64,000 bases of DNA, taken from the NCBI GenBank assembly GCA_034509495.1, contig CM067506.1, forward strand, positions 23,945,069 to 24,009,068, written 5' to 3'. The stretch comes from Acestrorhynchus altus. Taxonomy: Eukaryota; Chordata; Actinopteri; Characiformes; Acestrorhynchidae. Below are positions 1 to 12,022 of the stretch, one piece after another. A program made the translations under genes and the position numbers. Below the pieces are notes generated by a model. That model saw only the letters and a program-made list of their open reading frames with translations, was not told the origin of the DNA and made no database searches. Within the stretch, counting starts at the first letter, position 1; every line of letters begins with the position of its first letter.

Positions 1-509
1 AAGGGAAAAGAAGATCAATTCTGATTGAACAGTTTCTTTTCCAGTTCCTCAGACTAACTGCCAATTAACTACCCATGGATAAGATAATGATGACAGAGCT
101 GAAACATGCAAGAATCAGGAAAATTAAAAACATGAAGGTAAGAAATATCATAAAGGGAAAAAAGGTCTTTACTATAGTTTTTAGGGCAGCCCAATTAGCT
201 TATTTTCCAACATCATTGATGTCTTTTAAAAGCATGATTCATTTCAGTTCTATTTTGATTATTGTCATATTTTGTTCCTGTTTTATTGAGACTCTAGATA
301 AGACTAATTTGTAAACATGATTCATTAAACAAAAAATATAAGATGTTATCAGCTACTCATTCAGGTGGATTAGAAGTGCTGTTTTATGCTCTTTGCAGTG
401 ACCTTAAGATGGATCGCACTGTGTTTGGTTGTCATGGTTTTGGTGTTATGATTATAAGTGATGTGTTGTCACCTGACAGACTTTCGGCTGTAGCTCTCTC
501 CATCCTTTT

Positions 510-605
510 CTCTCTCTCTACTCTCTCTCTCTCTCTCTCTCTGTCACATGATCTCTCTGCTCTGTGTATGTATATGTGTGTGTGTGTGTGTCTGTGTGTG
601 TGTGT
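510..605. repeat. (CT)n and (TG)n microsatellites
   Basis: CT array at 510-542, then a TG-rich array at about 571-605 with one TC interruption. Short ORFs here are repeat artefacts. Confidence 0.95.
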
Positions 606-787
606 AATCTGAGCTGTGTGATGAGCTGTGTGTTGCTGTGTAAACAGGAGAATCTGTCACCACTTCACAAAACTCACTTCATCTATTCTGTTGGGGACAC
701 ACATACCCCACACAATCAGACGCTATTATTTGAACCACACAGACTCACACTCACAGACAGCTCTTCTACAGTCAGAAAATCCAAAAA

Positions 788-788
<1 letters not shown>

Positions 789-874
<86 letters not shown>
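789..874. repeat. (TG)43 microsatellite
   Basis: Uninterrupted 86-bp TG array. The CVCVCV ORFs across it are artefacts. Confidence 0.98.
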
Positions 875-876
<2 letters not shown>

Positions 877-1504
877 CGTATGTTTAAGTCTCTCAAGTCT
901 CCGTATAAATGGCAGTCGGGTGATCCTGTGAGCAGAGATTAGAGCAGGGCACCCAGAGAGAAAGGTTACTGTGGCGAGTGATTAATTAACTAATTAACAC
1001 TGTGATTAATGAGCATGAGTGGATTGGCAGCTGCAGGTATGGTGCCCCTCTATTTTAGTTTTTTTTAATTCTGTTCATCATACAAAAACTGTTGAGTCTG
1101 TGTATTATGAAGCTGTTTCTAATATCATCACCCTGATTGCTTTAGCGCTGTAGGTGTGTGCATGATGCAGCAGCAGGCTGTCCTCACACAGATGGAGAGT
1201 ATTAATGTAATAGCTGTTGGAATAATAAATGAACAGTCAGATCTTGCCATGTTCAGTGCAGCTGTAATAATGATTAAGAAATCACTCTCTCCACCTTTAG
1301 TAGTAAATGGCCTGTTTTGCACACTGGGTATGTGTGAGTAGCCTGAGTCACTGAAGTGAACGGTATGGCAGTTGGTATATGAATGGAGTGGATTACAATC
1401 TTTAGTATTACTACAGCAGAGAGTGTGATAAAGGTGTGTTAAGCACCTAGCTGGCACTTTGTTTCTGTTTCATTTAATTCTATTTAAACTAAACTTTTAA
1501 TAAT

Positions 1505-1521
1505 ATAAATATATATATATA

Positions 1522-1556
<35 letters not shown>
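1505..1556. repeat. (AT)n microsatellite
   Basis: AT array with short interruptions. Confidence 0.95.
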
Positions 1557-1558
<2 letters not shown>

Positions 1559-1639
1559 ATGAGACAGGGTATTCCACATGTGATAAAGGTAATGCACATA
1601 TAAATTATTTATATATATTTCTTAATTTCTTAATTTTTT

Positions 1640-2240
1640 ACATATTATTTTTTACATATTTGTTGCATGAATTCCTTTAATTCATCCACACTGAAGGACA
1701 TCCAAGCATGGACTGCCCATTCAAGGTTATGCCACAGCATCTCAATAACAAGACTTTTGACTACAAAATCTTTTTCTAATTTGCCCTTGTGATCAGTGTC
1801 TGTATAATCCAATTGCACTTGCGCTTCAGCACAGACTATTGAGCATATATCCTTCTGCTTTTGTAATGGAATGCAGAATTCATGGTTTTGTCGCTTATGA
1901 TAAGTTCCCAGACCCTGAAGCAGCAAAGAATCACACTATGACACTACCACTACCATGCCTCACTGTTAGCATGTTGTTCTTAAATGGTTGGGCAAATAAT
2001 TTTCCCCAGCCTCTTTTTAATGGTGGAATCAGGAATTGTATCTGAGGTTAGATGACAGAATTGCTCTCACTGTGGTTCCCTGGAGAGACTCAGAGACACA
2101 GATAATGTTATTCCTACCCTTTCTGAACTGATTGTTCTAGACTTTGTCATATTTTTATGGAATTGCAATTGATTGTGGCAGTGTGCTGCTTGTTGATACC
2201 GTTTTGCTTATTGCACAGTGCTGGATGGTTCTGTTTCTAA
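1640..2240 (-). pseudogene. Tc1-like transposon remnant
   Basis: On the minus strand around 1970-1890 the sequence reads TVRHGSGSVIV and, after a stop, FAASGSGNL, matching the family pattern VKHGGGSxMVWG..FAASGPG. Further along the same strand (about 1770-1645) an open stretch contains IEMLWHNLEWAVHAW, corresponding to the C-terminal part. Stops and frameshifts are frequent. The overall order also matches a Tc1-like family I recall from fish genomes. No terminal repeats could be paired. Confidence 0.6.
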
Positions 2241-2377
2241 TAAAGTAAGTAGTTGCTTAGACATGGTACAAGACAGGTAGAGTACATATTGACATGCAGT
2301 GTATGAGAATGACTTGCTTTTGGGGTGTGATGTACACTATGGTGATAAAGCATTTGCAAATGAGAAAGAAAAGAACA

Positions 2378-2520
2378 GGGTGTAAAGTTGGTAAGCAAGA
2401 TCCATAATGATGGACTGGACCCTTTGCTGGCATTGGGATATTTAAATGTCCTGTAACTGAGGAAAGTCAATTTATTAATCAATTGATTTTTTATCAATTT
2501 TGACAGTTTTTTGTGTCAAT
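2378..2520. repeat. Intronic repeat R1, copy 1
   Basis: Shares AAGTTGGTAAGCAA, TGATGGACTGGACCCTTTG, GGTATTGGGATA-type words and TTTTGACAGTTTTTTGTGTC with 4425-4550. Copy 1 has an extra AT-rich stretch (TTTATTAATCAATTGA) before the shared end. It is a dispersed element or a local duplication, and no class is recognised. Confidence 0.75.
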
Positions 2521-2662
2521 CTAAAAAATGCTTGATTGAAAATACTTGTATTTTCTGTTGTATTGGTTCAATTGTCAGTTTTTCCAGCTTTTTTGCTTTT
2601 CCAAGATTGAAAAAAATGTAATAATTAATCATCTATTACCATATATCATTTTGATGTGTGTG

Positions 2663-2664
<2 letters not shown>

Positions 2665-2722
<58 letters not shown>
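2665..2722. repeat. (GT)n microsatellite
   Basis: Uninterrupted 58-bp GT array. Confidence 0.97.
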
Positions 2723-2724
<2 letters not shown>

Positions 2725-4300
2725 CATTTACATAGCTTTCTGAGACCTCTGATGTTATTGTATGAGCACTGAGAGCAGCTGGGAGACTGAACAATTTGTC
2801 TCAGTCAGAAAGTAGAAAGTTATGTAATGCTGTCATACCAATTCCAGGAACTGAAATAGACAATACAGCAATATGCTCTAAAGTTGTATCCCTTTTAAAA
2901 TTCTCTGCCCCTAATTATATATAAATTATATTAGTGCTGTTTTCAGGGTTGGCAGGGTTACTTAAACTTCTGTTACATATTAATGATTACCAGTTGAAGT
3001 GTAACCTATGTAATCCCAAAGAGGATTTTACTAATGTACAAATGTAAAATATATTCATTTATTCAGAGTTTGTCAAAAGCACAAATATCAGAATAATTTA
3101 CTGCTTGAAGGTTTCAGCAGTTGTTGCAACAAGTTGTGCCAAAAAAATAAATAATTTTTTAGCATTTTATATTAGCGTTTTGCCAAATCTCTCTAGATGA
3201 GTCCAAGGGTCCAAGACCCTGCTGTGCCCTCTACAACTCAAGCACTGCCCTATTTCCTCTGCTTATCTCCTAATGGAGAGAGTGACAGAGGAAAGGTGAG
3301 AGAGCAGCATAAAGCAGAAAAAAGCTCCTCATCTGCAGAACAGAGACGGAAACAAACAGCCTAGAGAGATAAACTGCTCCTCTAAACTTACAATTTCCAA
3401 TATATATTTGCATATACTTAAAAATAAAAATAACTATCTAATTTAATGTAAGATGTGATAGTATGATGAGAAAGAGTATAGTGAAGGAAAAATGATAGAA
3501 GATGAAAAGATCAGGGAGTGAAAGATGGAGATATGCAGAGAGTGTGGAAGACAAAGTGGAAAAAGACATAAATAAGTGTGAGGACAGGGGACCTTGTGCT
3601 GTTAGTAGAAGGAAAAATGCAGAGCAGATGTCTCAGTGACGCTGCATCACACAGCCGTGCCATTTCAACGTTTAGCCTCCACACCTTGAGGATCCAACCA
3701 AATTCTTTCCTAGTGTTCTTATTGGGAATGTGATGAGCTTTATCATACAGTTGCCACCATGACAGATGCATCAAACAGGGACACACACTCATTTTAACTG
3801 TGTTCTTAGCAGGACGTGAAATTCGGTAGGCTGGCTTTAACAACACAAATTGCCTCCCTCTGTCCTCACACAGCTTGTGAAACTTTAATGAGTCAAATGT
3901 ACAGCAACAGACAAAACAAATAGCCACAGCACAGTGACAAACATACAGCCATTTATCTCACCCCAGTCGGGCTGAGGGTTATTTAGAGAAGAGGGACACT
4001 CTAAACCGAACAGTAGAGACATGAAGCAGAAAGTGATAAAGCTGGTTGTACCCTTGTTACCCCTGTTGTCTTTAATAAATGTTCAAAGACAAATAAGAAG
4101 CCAGTTTGTTGCAAGCTGTTGCATTTAAATCCCATGGCATCAGCTGTGCTGTTTAGAAAGACTGTCTAGTTTAGACCCTTGTTAATTCCAGCATTATATT
4201 TGATCAGTCATAGAGATTGGAGCCCTGCAAGGCATGGACCTATCACTTTCTTAACACATGAGCCTCCATTCTGATAAATGATTCAGGACATGAAGAAGCA
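2725..4300. other. Intronic stretch, nothing recognised
   Basis: AT-rich sequence with one 138-codon minus-strand ORF (3511-3927) that has no recognisable domain and no splice-like context. No repeat family recognised. Confidence 0.5.
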
Positions 4301-4302
4301 TA

Positions 4303-4424
4303 ACCACAAGACATCAAGTGTCTAATCAATCATACCAATCTCTGAACTGTATACAACGTCTGGCTCCTCAAGAGTGCCTACACTTTACTTATAATTTAAT
4401 ATTTACTTATAATACTTTATAAGG
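4303..4424. repeat. Local duplication R2, copy 1
   Basis: ACCACAAGACATCAAG, GTCTAATCAATCATACCAA, CTCTGAACTGT and CTACACTTTACTTATAAT are repeated in the same order at 4603-4884. Confidence 0.75.
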
Positions 4425-4550
4425 GTGTGAAGTTGGTAAGCAAAATCCATACTGATGGACTGGACCCTTTGGTGGTATTGGGATACGTAAACGTACTGGA
4501 GCTGAGAAAAGTCAGTGCCTGGGATTTCTGACAGTTTTTTGTGTCAATTT
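4425..4550. repeat. Intronic repeat R1, copy 2
   Basis: Second copy of the 2378-2520 segment in the same orientation. It sits between two halves of another duplicated block (see 4303-4424 and 4603-4884). Confidence 0.75.
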
Positions 4551-4602
4551 GTTGTGTAACATCAGTCGGGTTATAGAATAATGAACAGGGTATAGAACCT
4601 TG

Positions 4603-4884
4603 ACCACAAGACATCAAGTAGTGTCTAATCAATCATACCAAACTCTGAACTGTGTACTGTGTCTGCATTGTCAAGTGAGCTTAATTCATGGACCTCAGGT
4701 CATGCTGCTTGCATAGCCTGAGAGTGTCAATTTCTTTTGCTTGGCACTTTCAATTTTTTGTAAAACAAAAAACAAAAACAAAAAACAAAACAACAACAAA
4801 AAAAAACAAACAAACAAGTGCATACTTAAGTGCAAATGTAGACCTACACTTTACTTATAATATTTACTTATAATACTTTATAAT
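4603..4884. repeat. Local duplication R2, copy 2
   Basis: Second copy of 4303-4424, interrupted by an A-rich tract with AAAC and AAC units (about 4760-4816). The A-rich tract could be the tail of an inserted retroposed sequence. Confidence 0.7.
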
Positions 4885-5140
4885 ATTGCTGCTACTTAAA
4901 CCATATGCTTTATCTATTACATCTAACTCGAACTTAAAAACGTGCAGCAAATTATAAAATGTGGGAGTATTTTGGACAAATACCCAACAGTGCAGTGATC
5001 TGCCATGCACAAGTCACCCCATGTTAAAAGTAATTTCTGCATAGCTGCTGTTAGTGTAAAGTAATGTCCAGCCATGTGATGTCTAACATTGCTGTTTGGC
5101 CATTTCATATTTTTCTGTTTACTTCAGTGAGCACTTAATA

Positions 5141-5452
5141 AGCCTGGGCAATATATTGAAAATATTGATATATCGCAACTTTTTAAATCAAGATATTAAA
5201 AATGAAAATACTGTGATGTCACACCTGCTAGATTGTATGTATGATTTAAATAAATAAAAGAATGTGAGTGTCGGAATGGTTTGGTTTCTGGATGAAAAAC
5301 ACATGATTCAGACATGAGACAGCAACTACAGGATATCATGACTGATATATGACCTGTTTTTTTCACATCATATATTGTATCATACATCCTCTATCGGCAT
5401 TCAGATAAAATATATTGCAATATGATTTTTTTGTCCATATCATCCAGCCCTA
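5141..5452. mobile_element. Probable MITE
   Basis: AGCCTGGGCAATATATTGAA at the left and the complement of ATCATCCAGCCCT at the right form imperfect terminal inverted repeats of the type AGGGCTGGGCGATAT, which I associate with small fish hAT-like elements. The interior is AT-rich and non-coding. A similar right end recurs at 5680-5697 (TCATATCATCCAGCCAT), so the region may be nested or duplicated. Confidence 0.4.
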
Positions 5453-5507
5453 TTTTAACGTTGTAAATGTTTTCATCATATCATATATTGCAAATTCTAT
5501 TAAGCAA

Positions 5508-5650
5508 GAGTCACCACCCCTGCTCCTGGAGAGCTACCTAACTAACTAACTAACTAACTAACTATTGTCTTCAGAAGTTCTTGAATGGCTGTACCACAAC
5601 CTGCAGGGTGGTTGCCCTACAGAGGTAGGGTTGGTGACCCCTGCTCTTAA
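5508..5650. mobile_element. Probable small palindromic MITE
   Basis: GAGTCACCACCCCTGCTCCT at the left is an imperfect inverted match to GGTAGGGTTGGTGACCCCTG at the right, about 140 bp apart. A (CTAA)n array and AGTTCTTGAATGGCTG lie between them. It sits just inside the AT-rich element to its left. Confidence 0.4.
5537..5563. repeat. (CTAA)n microsatellite
   Basis: Seven near-perfect copies of a 4-bp unit. Confidence 0.9.
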
Positions 5651-5929
5651 GTATATCGAGATATAACTTTACTTCATATCATCCAGCCATACCATGTACA
5701 AGTGAGTGTATAGCTTAAACTAACATTACAGCCTGTTGCTACAGCCTATAAATAATTTTAATAATTTTATTGTACTGTAGTGATGTGACAAATATCTGCC
5801 AGTGATTACCTTAATTACATGTTACTCCTATATATACAGTTTATAGATGATGATTAAAGATCATTTTGAAATATGAGAATTAAAAAAAAATTCATTTTAT
5901 GATTTATGATTAGGGCAGCATGGTGGATA

Positions 5930-6112
5930 GGGCAGCATAGGTGAATTGGTGACTCTAAAGTGGCCCTTAGTGTGTGAGTGTAAGCCCTACGATGGAGTAG
6001 CGCCCTGTCGAGGGTTTTTCCTGCCCTTGCGCTCAGAGTTGCCGGCTGGGCACCGGCTCCCCCGTGACCCTATTCAGGAATAAGCGGTACAGAAAATGGA
6101 TGGATGGATTTA
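5930..6112 (+). repeat. Fish short dispersed repeat with (ATGG)n-like tail
   Basis: Starts GGGCAGCATGGTGGA and ends GGAATAAGCGGTACAGAAAA followed by TGGATGGATGG. By recall these are the two ends of a short repeat widespread in teleosts. The interior joins the head directly to GGTGAATTGGTGACTCTAAA, so this copy is internally deleted. Confidence 0.55.
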
Positions 6113-6143
6113 TGATTAAATTGTTTTAATTGAGCATGCACAT

Positions 6144-6166
6144 ACACACACACACACACACACACA

Positions 6167-6220
<54 letters not shown>
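6144..6220. repeat. (CA)n microsatellite
   Basis: CA array with a single TC interruption near 6168, right of a fish dispersed repeat. Confidence 0.97.
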
Positions 6221-6222
<2 letters not shown>

Positions 6223-6224
6223 CA

Positions 6225-8450
6225 TACAAACAAACCCTTTCTAATGAATTAGTTATTAGATTGCAATTTAATTTAAATTTCAACTGAAATTTAAATGTAC
6301 AGATAAAAGAATCATCACATTCAAAGAGTACAGCATTTACAATGACTTAAAAAGGTTCTTAAGTGTTATTGTGCTGAAAAGACCCCAAAAGAGGTTTCAA
6401 AAACATTCCAAAACAGACCCTTCACTCCTCACTTGATATAGTTCAAATTTGGAAACTGCAAAACTAACAGCTTTGACCTCCTTGTGGGAGTCTCAAAAAG
6501 CAACTCATTTACATATAGCCATCTATACAGTGTACAGCTGGTTAGCTCTGTCTAGTCACTCTGATTTAATGATAAAAGGAATTCTGACCCAGTCTGTTAT
6601 TTGCATAAGGCTCAATGCAGGCCACCCAATTAGAACAGATGTCATTTACTTGTAGTGACAGAGACCTGAATTAATGCATTTTGCTGGCTGTGATGTGCCA
6701 TGTCTCTCCTTGGTGATTCTGTCATGCAGCTAGAACAAGCTCTGCCTTATGTGAGAACGCTCTGCCCCAGCCAAAAGTTGCCTTTCATTCCAACTCACTG
6801 GACCACCATCTCTACAAGGTCTTCTGCAAACCTGTCATAGCAACAGGGAAAAAAACTCATAATGTGCCTAATGTTACTGTGTAATATAAAAGCTTGAGTA
6901 ATTGGTCTTTTGAGATCACTATAAACTGTAAGTAAACACACTTGCAGAGTGTTTATTTGCAAAAACATTGACATCCTCTTTATAACCTTGTACTAAATTA
7001 TTTATGTGCTTCCATAAAGGAGCATTACAACACTGTCTTATAGCCTTATTTTTCTGTTACTGTTTTAACATGAAATAAGGCTCTGCTTTGCTGGGCCTTT
7101 TGAGCAAATCATTCCTTTTTCTGCCCTGTACCTTTCACCTTCAGCTCTGAACACCTGGACTGAAGCTGGCTGACCTGCTGCTCACCCTTACTGGCCTCTC
7201 AGCTCCCTGCACTCAAGTTACTGATGGGTGTTTTATCGCCCATTTCACAGCCTTGGTAGCCTGGTAAACGGGCACATAAAGCGGACCGCTGTTTGCTTAA
7301 CGAGAGCTCCGGGTGGGAGTGTACTGCCCTGTAACAGTGCGTGTGTCCGCTGCCGCAGGGTTGGGTAATAGAATATCAGCAGGGTGGCGGAATCCTTTCC
7401 AGATGCAGCAGGTGTGGGAAGGCTTTAGACGAGCCGTGTGGGCTGAGAGATGGAGGCAGCAGCGGCAGGAAGGTCACAAGTTCTGCTGGTTCACCTATGT
7501 GGGGCCCAGTGCTAATAAAGTGGACCGCCATAGAGGGTCAAAGCCAGTAGCAGGACATGGGTCAAGATTTTGTGTCAGATGTCTACCTGAAAAAATGTTT
7601 CTTTGTATTGATTCTTTTCCCCTTCATATTTTCTTAGAAGTAGCTGCTTGTTGCTTTCTTAGTAATACCTAACAGAATGTGTTTGTGGGCTATTTTAAAA
7701 CATAAAAACTAAACCAGAACTAAACTGTTTATCGTTTCTGTTCCTGATAAATTAAGTTTAAAACAGATTTTGAAATGTACCAAAGTAGAATAGGGAACTC
7801 TATATATACTGAATCATTTCATGAAGAATCTCTATCAGATCAAATCTTCATTAGCTTAGAGATTTACACCTTTAACAAACAGTGATCTCAGAGTGTAAAT
7901 ATTAGAAAACTGTCATGGTCCTGACAGAAGAGCAGAGAGGAAATTTCTGCAGATCTGTTCGTGAACCTGAAGGACTAAGGACAGTTGTGCCTTGGCCTGA
8001 TTCAGAGGCTGCAGATATACAACAGTAGTTCACCAAAATTGATCAATCAGACAGTCAATTATCTGAGAAAGGCTGCTGGAGTAAGTGGTGTTTGGGTTTT
8101 GCAAAACATTAACTGCCATGACTCAGTGCTTTCTTAATTGAACAACTGAAATAGGTGGGAGGGGTAATATAGGGTCTGGCAATATCTACTCCAAATATTA
8201 CTATGGCATATATTATTACCATCAAACCACACAACCTGAGAAAGAGAATTAGAGGTTTTGTCTCGGTATTCATTCTTGTTTGTTCTTCTATCATTGTGTT
8301 CTTGCTAGACATCATAGTTCAGCACTGAAGTTGTATTCCAGTTCTTGAGGATGCAGTTACCAAAAACAGTCCTGGATGTTTTCTTCTTGTGCCCCAAAAA
8401 CTGAGGGTGCATCAATTGGTGTAGACAATTTTATTAAATATAAATATGCT
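6225..8450. other. Intronic stretch, mostly featureless
   Basis: Apart from the GC-rich island at 7250-7560, no repeat, exon or transposase-like sequence was recognised. Confidence 0.5.
7250..7560. other. GC-rich, CpG-containing island in intron 1
   Basis: Composition changes sharply near 7250 (ATCGCCCATTTCACAGCC, AAACGGGCACATAAAGCGGA, ACGAGAGCTCCGGG) and returns to AT-rich after about 7560. Overlapping ORFs of 119 and 69 codons are present but match nothing known to me. A candidate enhancer or alternative promoter is an inference from composition only. Confidence 0.25.
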
Positions 8451-8453
8451 TAT

Positions 8454-8725
8454 AGATCCACTGGGTTTATACACAGGGGAATTTGTCTTCCACATTTAAC
8501 CCATCCACACAGTGAAACACACACTAGTGAATTCACACACTAGGGGGCAGTGAACCCATGTGCTTGGAATAGTGGGCAGCCTTGTGCACGGCCCCCGGGG
8601 AGAAGCTGGGGAGTTGAGTGCCTTGCTGAAGGGCACTTCAGTCATGTCTTGCCAGTTCAGTGAATCGAACCGGCAACCTTCCAGTCACAAGTCTGGTTCC
8701 CTAACCACCAGACCATAGCTGCCCC
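8454..8725 (-). repeat. tRNA-derived SINE, copy A
   Basis: Read on the minus strand from 8725, the element begins with a tRNA-like head. It has an A-box-like TGGTCTGGTGGTTAGGG and a B-box GGTTCGATTCA (8671-8661), the internal RNA polymerase III promoter. A body follows, including GTGTGTGAATTCACTAGTG and TGGGTTAAATGTGGAAGACA, ending in an AT-rich tail. It is the best preserved of three copies in the window. Confidence 0.75.
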
Positions 8726-8979
8726 TAATTATAATACAAAAGCACAGATAATAACATATGACATGAATGACAAATCATATGGAGATATTTCCATCAAATG
8801 TTTAGTATATAAGACTGCTGCAAAGACATCTGATAAAGAGCTGTACAGACAATGATAAAGTGGACAGTGCTCTAAGTGTATCAGAATATAAACTTGAATA
8901 ATATTTTATTCACAGTACACCTGAGAGTGTGTAACATTGTAATGCTATTATGTTAATTTCTGTTAATGCTGACCTAAAT

Positions 8980-9400
8980 CAGTCTCCATGGACCCTATTT
9001 TCATATTCATCAATCCATTCAGTGACCCTTCATGCCCTGTGGATAGGGGCACTCTCATGCTGGAAGACGTCCTTCAGAATGTTTTCATCATCGTAAAGGT
9101 GGTCAGTCAAAATAAGACTGAGCTGATTTTCCTTGTCTCAGGGTACAAACACGACTTCCAGTTCTGTTTACTGATCTCCAGCCCATAGATCTAAATGCAG
9201 ACATCACTTTAATCACTGTTCATGGTGAGCAGTCACATGGCACCTACCATCAATAATGAATTCCCTTTCAAAGTCACTTTTCTCTTGTCATCGTGATTCA
9301 AAGTCACAGTCAACTGGGTTTGTTCAGCTTCTCATACATGCCAGTAAGCATGTAGAATGTTAATTGCTAAATTATATCTCACAGTACACTCATTTATTTG
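8980..9400 (-). pseudogene. Tc1-like transposon remnant
   Basis: On the minus strand near 9075-9037 the sequence reads VFQHESAPIHRA followed by a stop, a decayed version of the second catalytic motif (FQHDNAPxHxA). The flanking sequence, including CCCTTTCAAAGTCACTT near 9260 and CATGCCAGTAAGCATGTAG near 9340, resembles the 5' part of a Tc1-like family known in fish, by recall. Reading frames are broken throughout. Confidence 0.5.
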
Positions 9401-9437
9401 GATTTCCCTTTGTTGTCACTTGTGTGTAGCTGTGTAG

Positions 9438-9440
9438 CTC

Positions 9441-9502
<62 letters not shown>

Positions 9503-9540
9503 GTCTCTCTCATTTCTCTCTTCTCTCTCTCTCTCTCTGC

Positions 9541-9589
<49 letters not shown>

Positions 9590-9612
9590 CTCTCTCTCTC
9601 TCATTCTCTCTA
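9438..9612. repeat. (CT)n compound microsatellite
   Basis: About 175 bp of CT with TGTC, CATT, TTCT and CCCC interruptions. The Ser/Leu-repeat and Arg/Glu-repeat ORFs on both strands are artefacts. Confidence 0.97.
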
Positions 9613-9614
9613 TC

Positions 9615-10340
9615 AGTCTTTTTCTTTTAGTGGATTATTTGTCTCTGGGGATATGCTGATAGATTGTTACTCTGATGAGTGAATGCTTCTGTGTGTAAGT
9701 GAGTGTAAGAGAAGCAACAGAGCTCAGTTAATGGGGCTTTTGCAATAAACAAACTGATTCTTCTTCATCAATCTAGCAAATCATATGAATCTAATTTGCC
9801 CAAGGCTTTTTGTATGGAAAGAAGGAGGAACAGTGGCCAAAAACACATGACTGATGAATGGATATAAACAGCTTGCCACTGTTTCTTTTATGTGACAAGA
9901 TTTTAGATTGCCACAGCAGGCTAGTTATACTTGGCCATGGTTTGAAGGTGAAAGTGAGCCGATGGTAAACCCATGGAAAGAAGGCTTTTTCAGCTGTATG
10001 ATGATGAGCCCTTAGAAGTTGAGAGTTACTGCTTTTGCTTGGTTAAACTTTTCAAGTCTGATTATATTATTTAGACATCATCGCTGTCATGCAATAAACT
10101 TTTCTCCATTGATGCTGTTTAAACTGGTGTGACTTCATTATGTGTAGAAATGCTCCAAACCATAGTTTTACACTGACTACCAGTAAAAACTAAACATTAA
10201 AGAAAGGTTAAGAAAAGTGAAATCTGCAAGACCTGTTTTACACTTGTTGCATGAAGATACAGAAAATTATGAGGATAATTATGGTATCCTGCCTTCTGCA
10301 TAGATGCAGGCCTGCTAGCTCCCTAAAGTGAGCCTTCCTC
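9615..10340. other. Intronic stretch, nothing recognised
   Basis: AT-rich non-coding sequence between the CT array and the coding-like block at 10340. Confidence 0.5.
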
Positions 10341-11311
10341 ACTTAAAAGCAGCAGCAAAGCGCCACATTGCCTGGACTTCTTCCCAAGGCAGCCTGGGAG
10401 TGGAGTGAGATCTCTTGGGGAAAATACTGCCCACTTGGCTTCTGTCTCCTAAGTAGCTACGCCTGTAATCAGTGTGCTTAAAGGAGACAAACCATCTTTA
10501 CTGCATGCCTGTCACAGGCTTTTCTAAACTGGACATCAGTGGAATGGTGGACCTTGGGCTCTCCAGCCCACCTGTGGCTGCTTTCTTAATGCCCCAAAAG
10601 TGTGAGGTTTTTTCTGCCTTCCTCACAAACTGCCCTTTGCTTAACCCCTTTGTGATGTCTATGCTCCCTCCACTGTCACAAGAGTCCTTGACCCAGGTTG
10701 CAATCCTCCACTGCATCCAGGTCCAAAGGCAAAATGGCCTATGTTGTGGCCACAAGCAAACACTGGTCAGTTCCAAATGCACCAGTTATCTGTTCTTCCT
10801 CATGAAGAGCAATGCTGAGTATGAACATCGTATGTTGAGGCGAACACTGTGGTCAACTGTTCCCCTCTATACATTATAACCTCGGAGCCTCATATCAGCA
10901 ACTCTCAAAAAGTATGAGAAAACAATTTGAGTCTTCTGTTGGTTGCGTTGGTTGAGTAATGTACACCAAACCTGAGATCTGTAGTCTGTGCCCACAAGCA
11001 GATTTTATCTCCATCCTGACTGTCAGACTATTTGGGTCTGGGCTCATGAAAGATTAAACCAGAGCACAAATGGATCTGCCACCTTATGTGACCTAATGAG
11101 GTTGCAACCACTTTGCTGCCTAACCCTGTATTTATGCCAAAAATCAATAACATGTTTTGCATTAGAGCTGAAGACCTTTGATGTTCCTTCTTTATCCTCA
11201 GATGAGGAGCAGAGGCTGATTGCCAGGTCTGTACTTTATTTCTTTATGTCATCTCAAATATGTCAGAAATCAACACCAAATCACACAAATAATTGTACCA
11301 GTGAGCCATAA
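10340..11311 (+). other. Coding-like ORFs, unrecognised
   Basis: Two plus-strand ORFs (10472-10879, 135 codons; 10988-11311, 107 codons) overlap a 94-codon minus-strand ORF. Composition is nearer 45-50% GC than the flanking intron. No domain, signal peptide or repeat was recognised on either strand. It could be a decayed transposon or chance. Splice-like borders are not evident. Confidence 0.2.
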
Positions 11312-11947
11312 AAATGAATATCAATGCTTAAAACAGAAACTTTTATACAGCTACATGAGTGAGTCATACATGACATGTTTCTGTATGTTTCTTAATTAAT
11401 ATCTTTAATTTGTGTTGTGGCTATAAAATTATTTCTGGGGCTCATTTATTTGACATGTTTCCACTTGCCCACTGCAGCTGATGGCTATAAGATTTGTCTT
11501 TGTAGTGGACTCTATAGAAGAGTGCACTGTGCTGATAGTCACATGAACACAGAGCTGTGCAGGGCTTTCTCTCCTTATGGAGTATTATTCATGTGACAGT
11601 GAAGGATAAGAATGTTTAAGAAGGCTAACTTCTTTCCTTTTGAGGTTTGGAGTTCTTCCAGTGGTTTTCCTTGAACTATCACAGCGTTTCTCACAAGCAT
11701 AAGTGTCTATGAAGACAGTTATCATCTGCTGTGCTTTAGGTGTTCCTGCCAAAGGAATATGACTAAAGGATGTGTACCCACTAGGTGGCTCATCACATCC
11801 ATTTGAACTCTCTTTATGTGGTTGAAGAAAACATTTTCTTTTAATATGTTTTAAATACTGCAAAAATGAAGGAAAAGCATGATTAGCAGTATCAGACCAC
11901 TCAAAATGTCTATTCAGACTTTGTGAAATCCACTTTATAATACATAC

Positions 11948-11950
<3 letters not shown>
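11312..11950. other. Intronic stretch, nothing recognised
   Basis: Non-coding sequence between the unrecognised ORF block and the AT array. The minus-strand ORF entering from the AT array carries no domain. Confidence 0.5.

Positions 11951-12021
<71 letters not shown>
11951..12021. repeat. (AT)n microsatellite
   Basis: Uninterrupted 71-bp AT array. It accounts for the IYIYIY run of the 173-codon minus-strand ORF at 11585-12106, which is therefore not a supported gene. Confidence 0.97.

Positions 12022-12022
<1 letters not shown>

Noticed and set aside
564..942. Long open frames of alternating Cys-Val over TG repeats, and similar frames at many other microsatellites
   Set aside because: They are translations of dinucleotide or trinucleotide arrays, with no start context, domain or exon structure.
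7313..7672. 119-codon ORF in the GC-rich island
   Set aside because: No domain, no flanking splice evidence and an overlapping second frame; treated as chance in GC-rich sequence.
8661..8725. tRNA-like promoter boxes considered as a tRNA gene
   Set aside because: No cloverleaf can be completed and the same head recurs twice with a common non-tRNA body, so it is a SINE.
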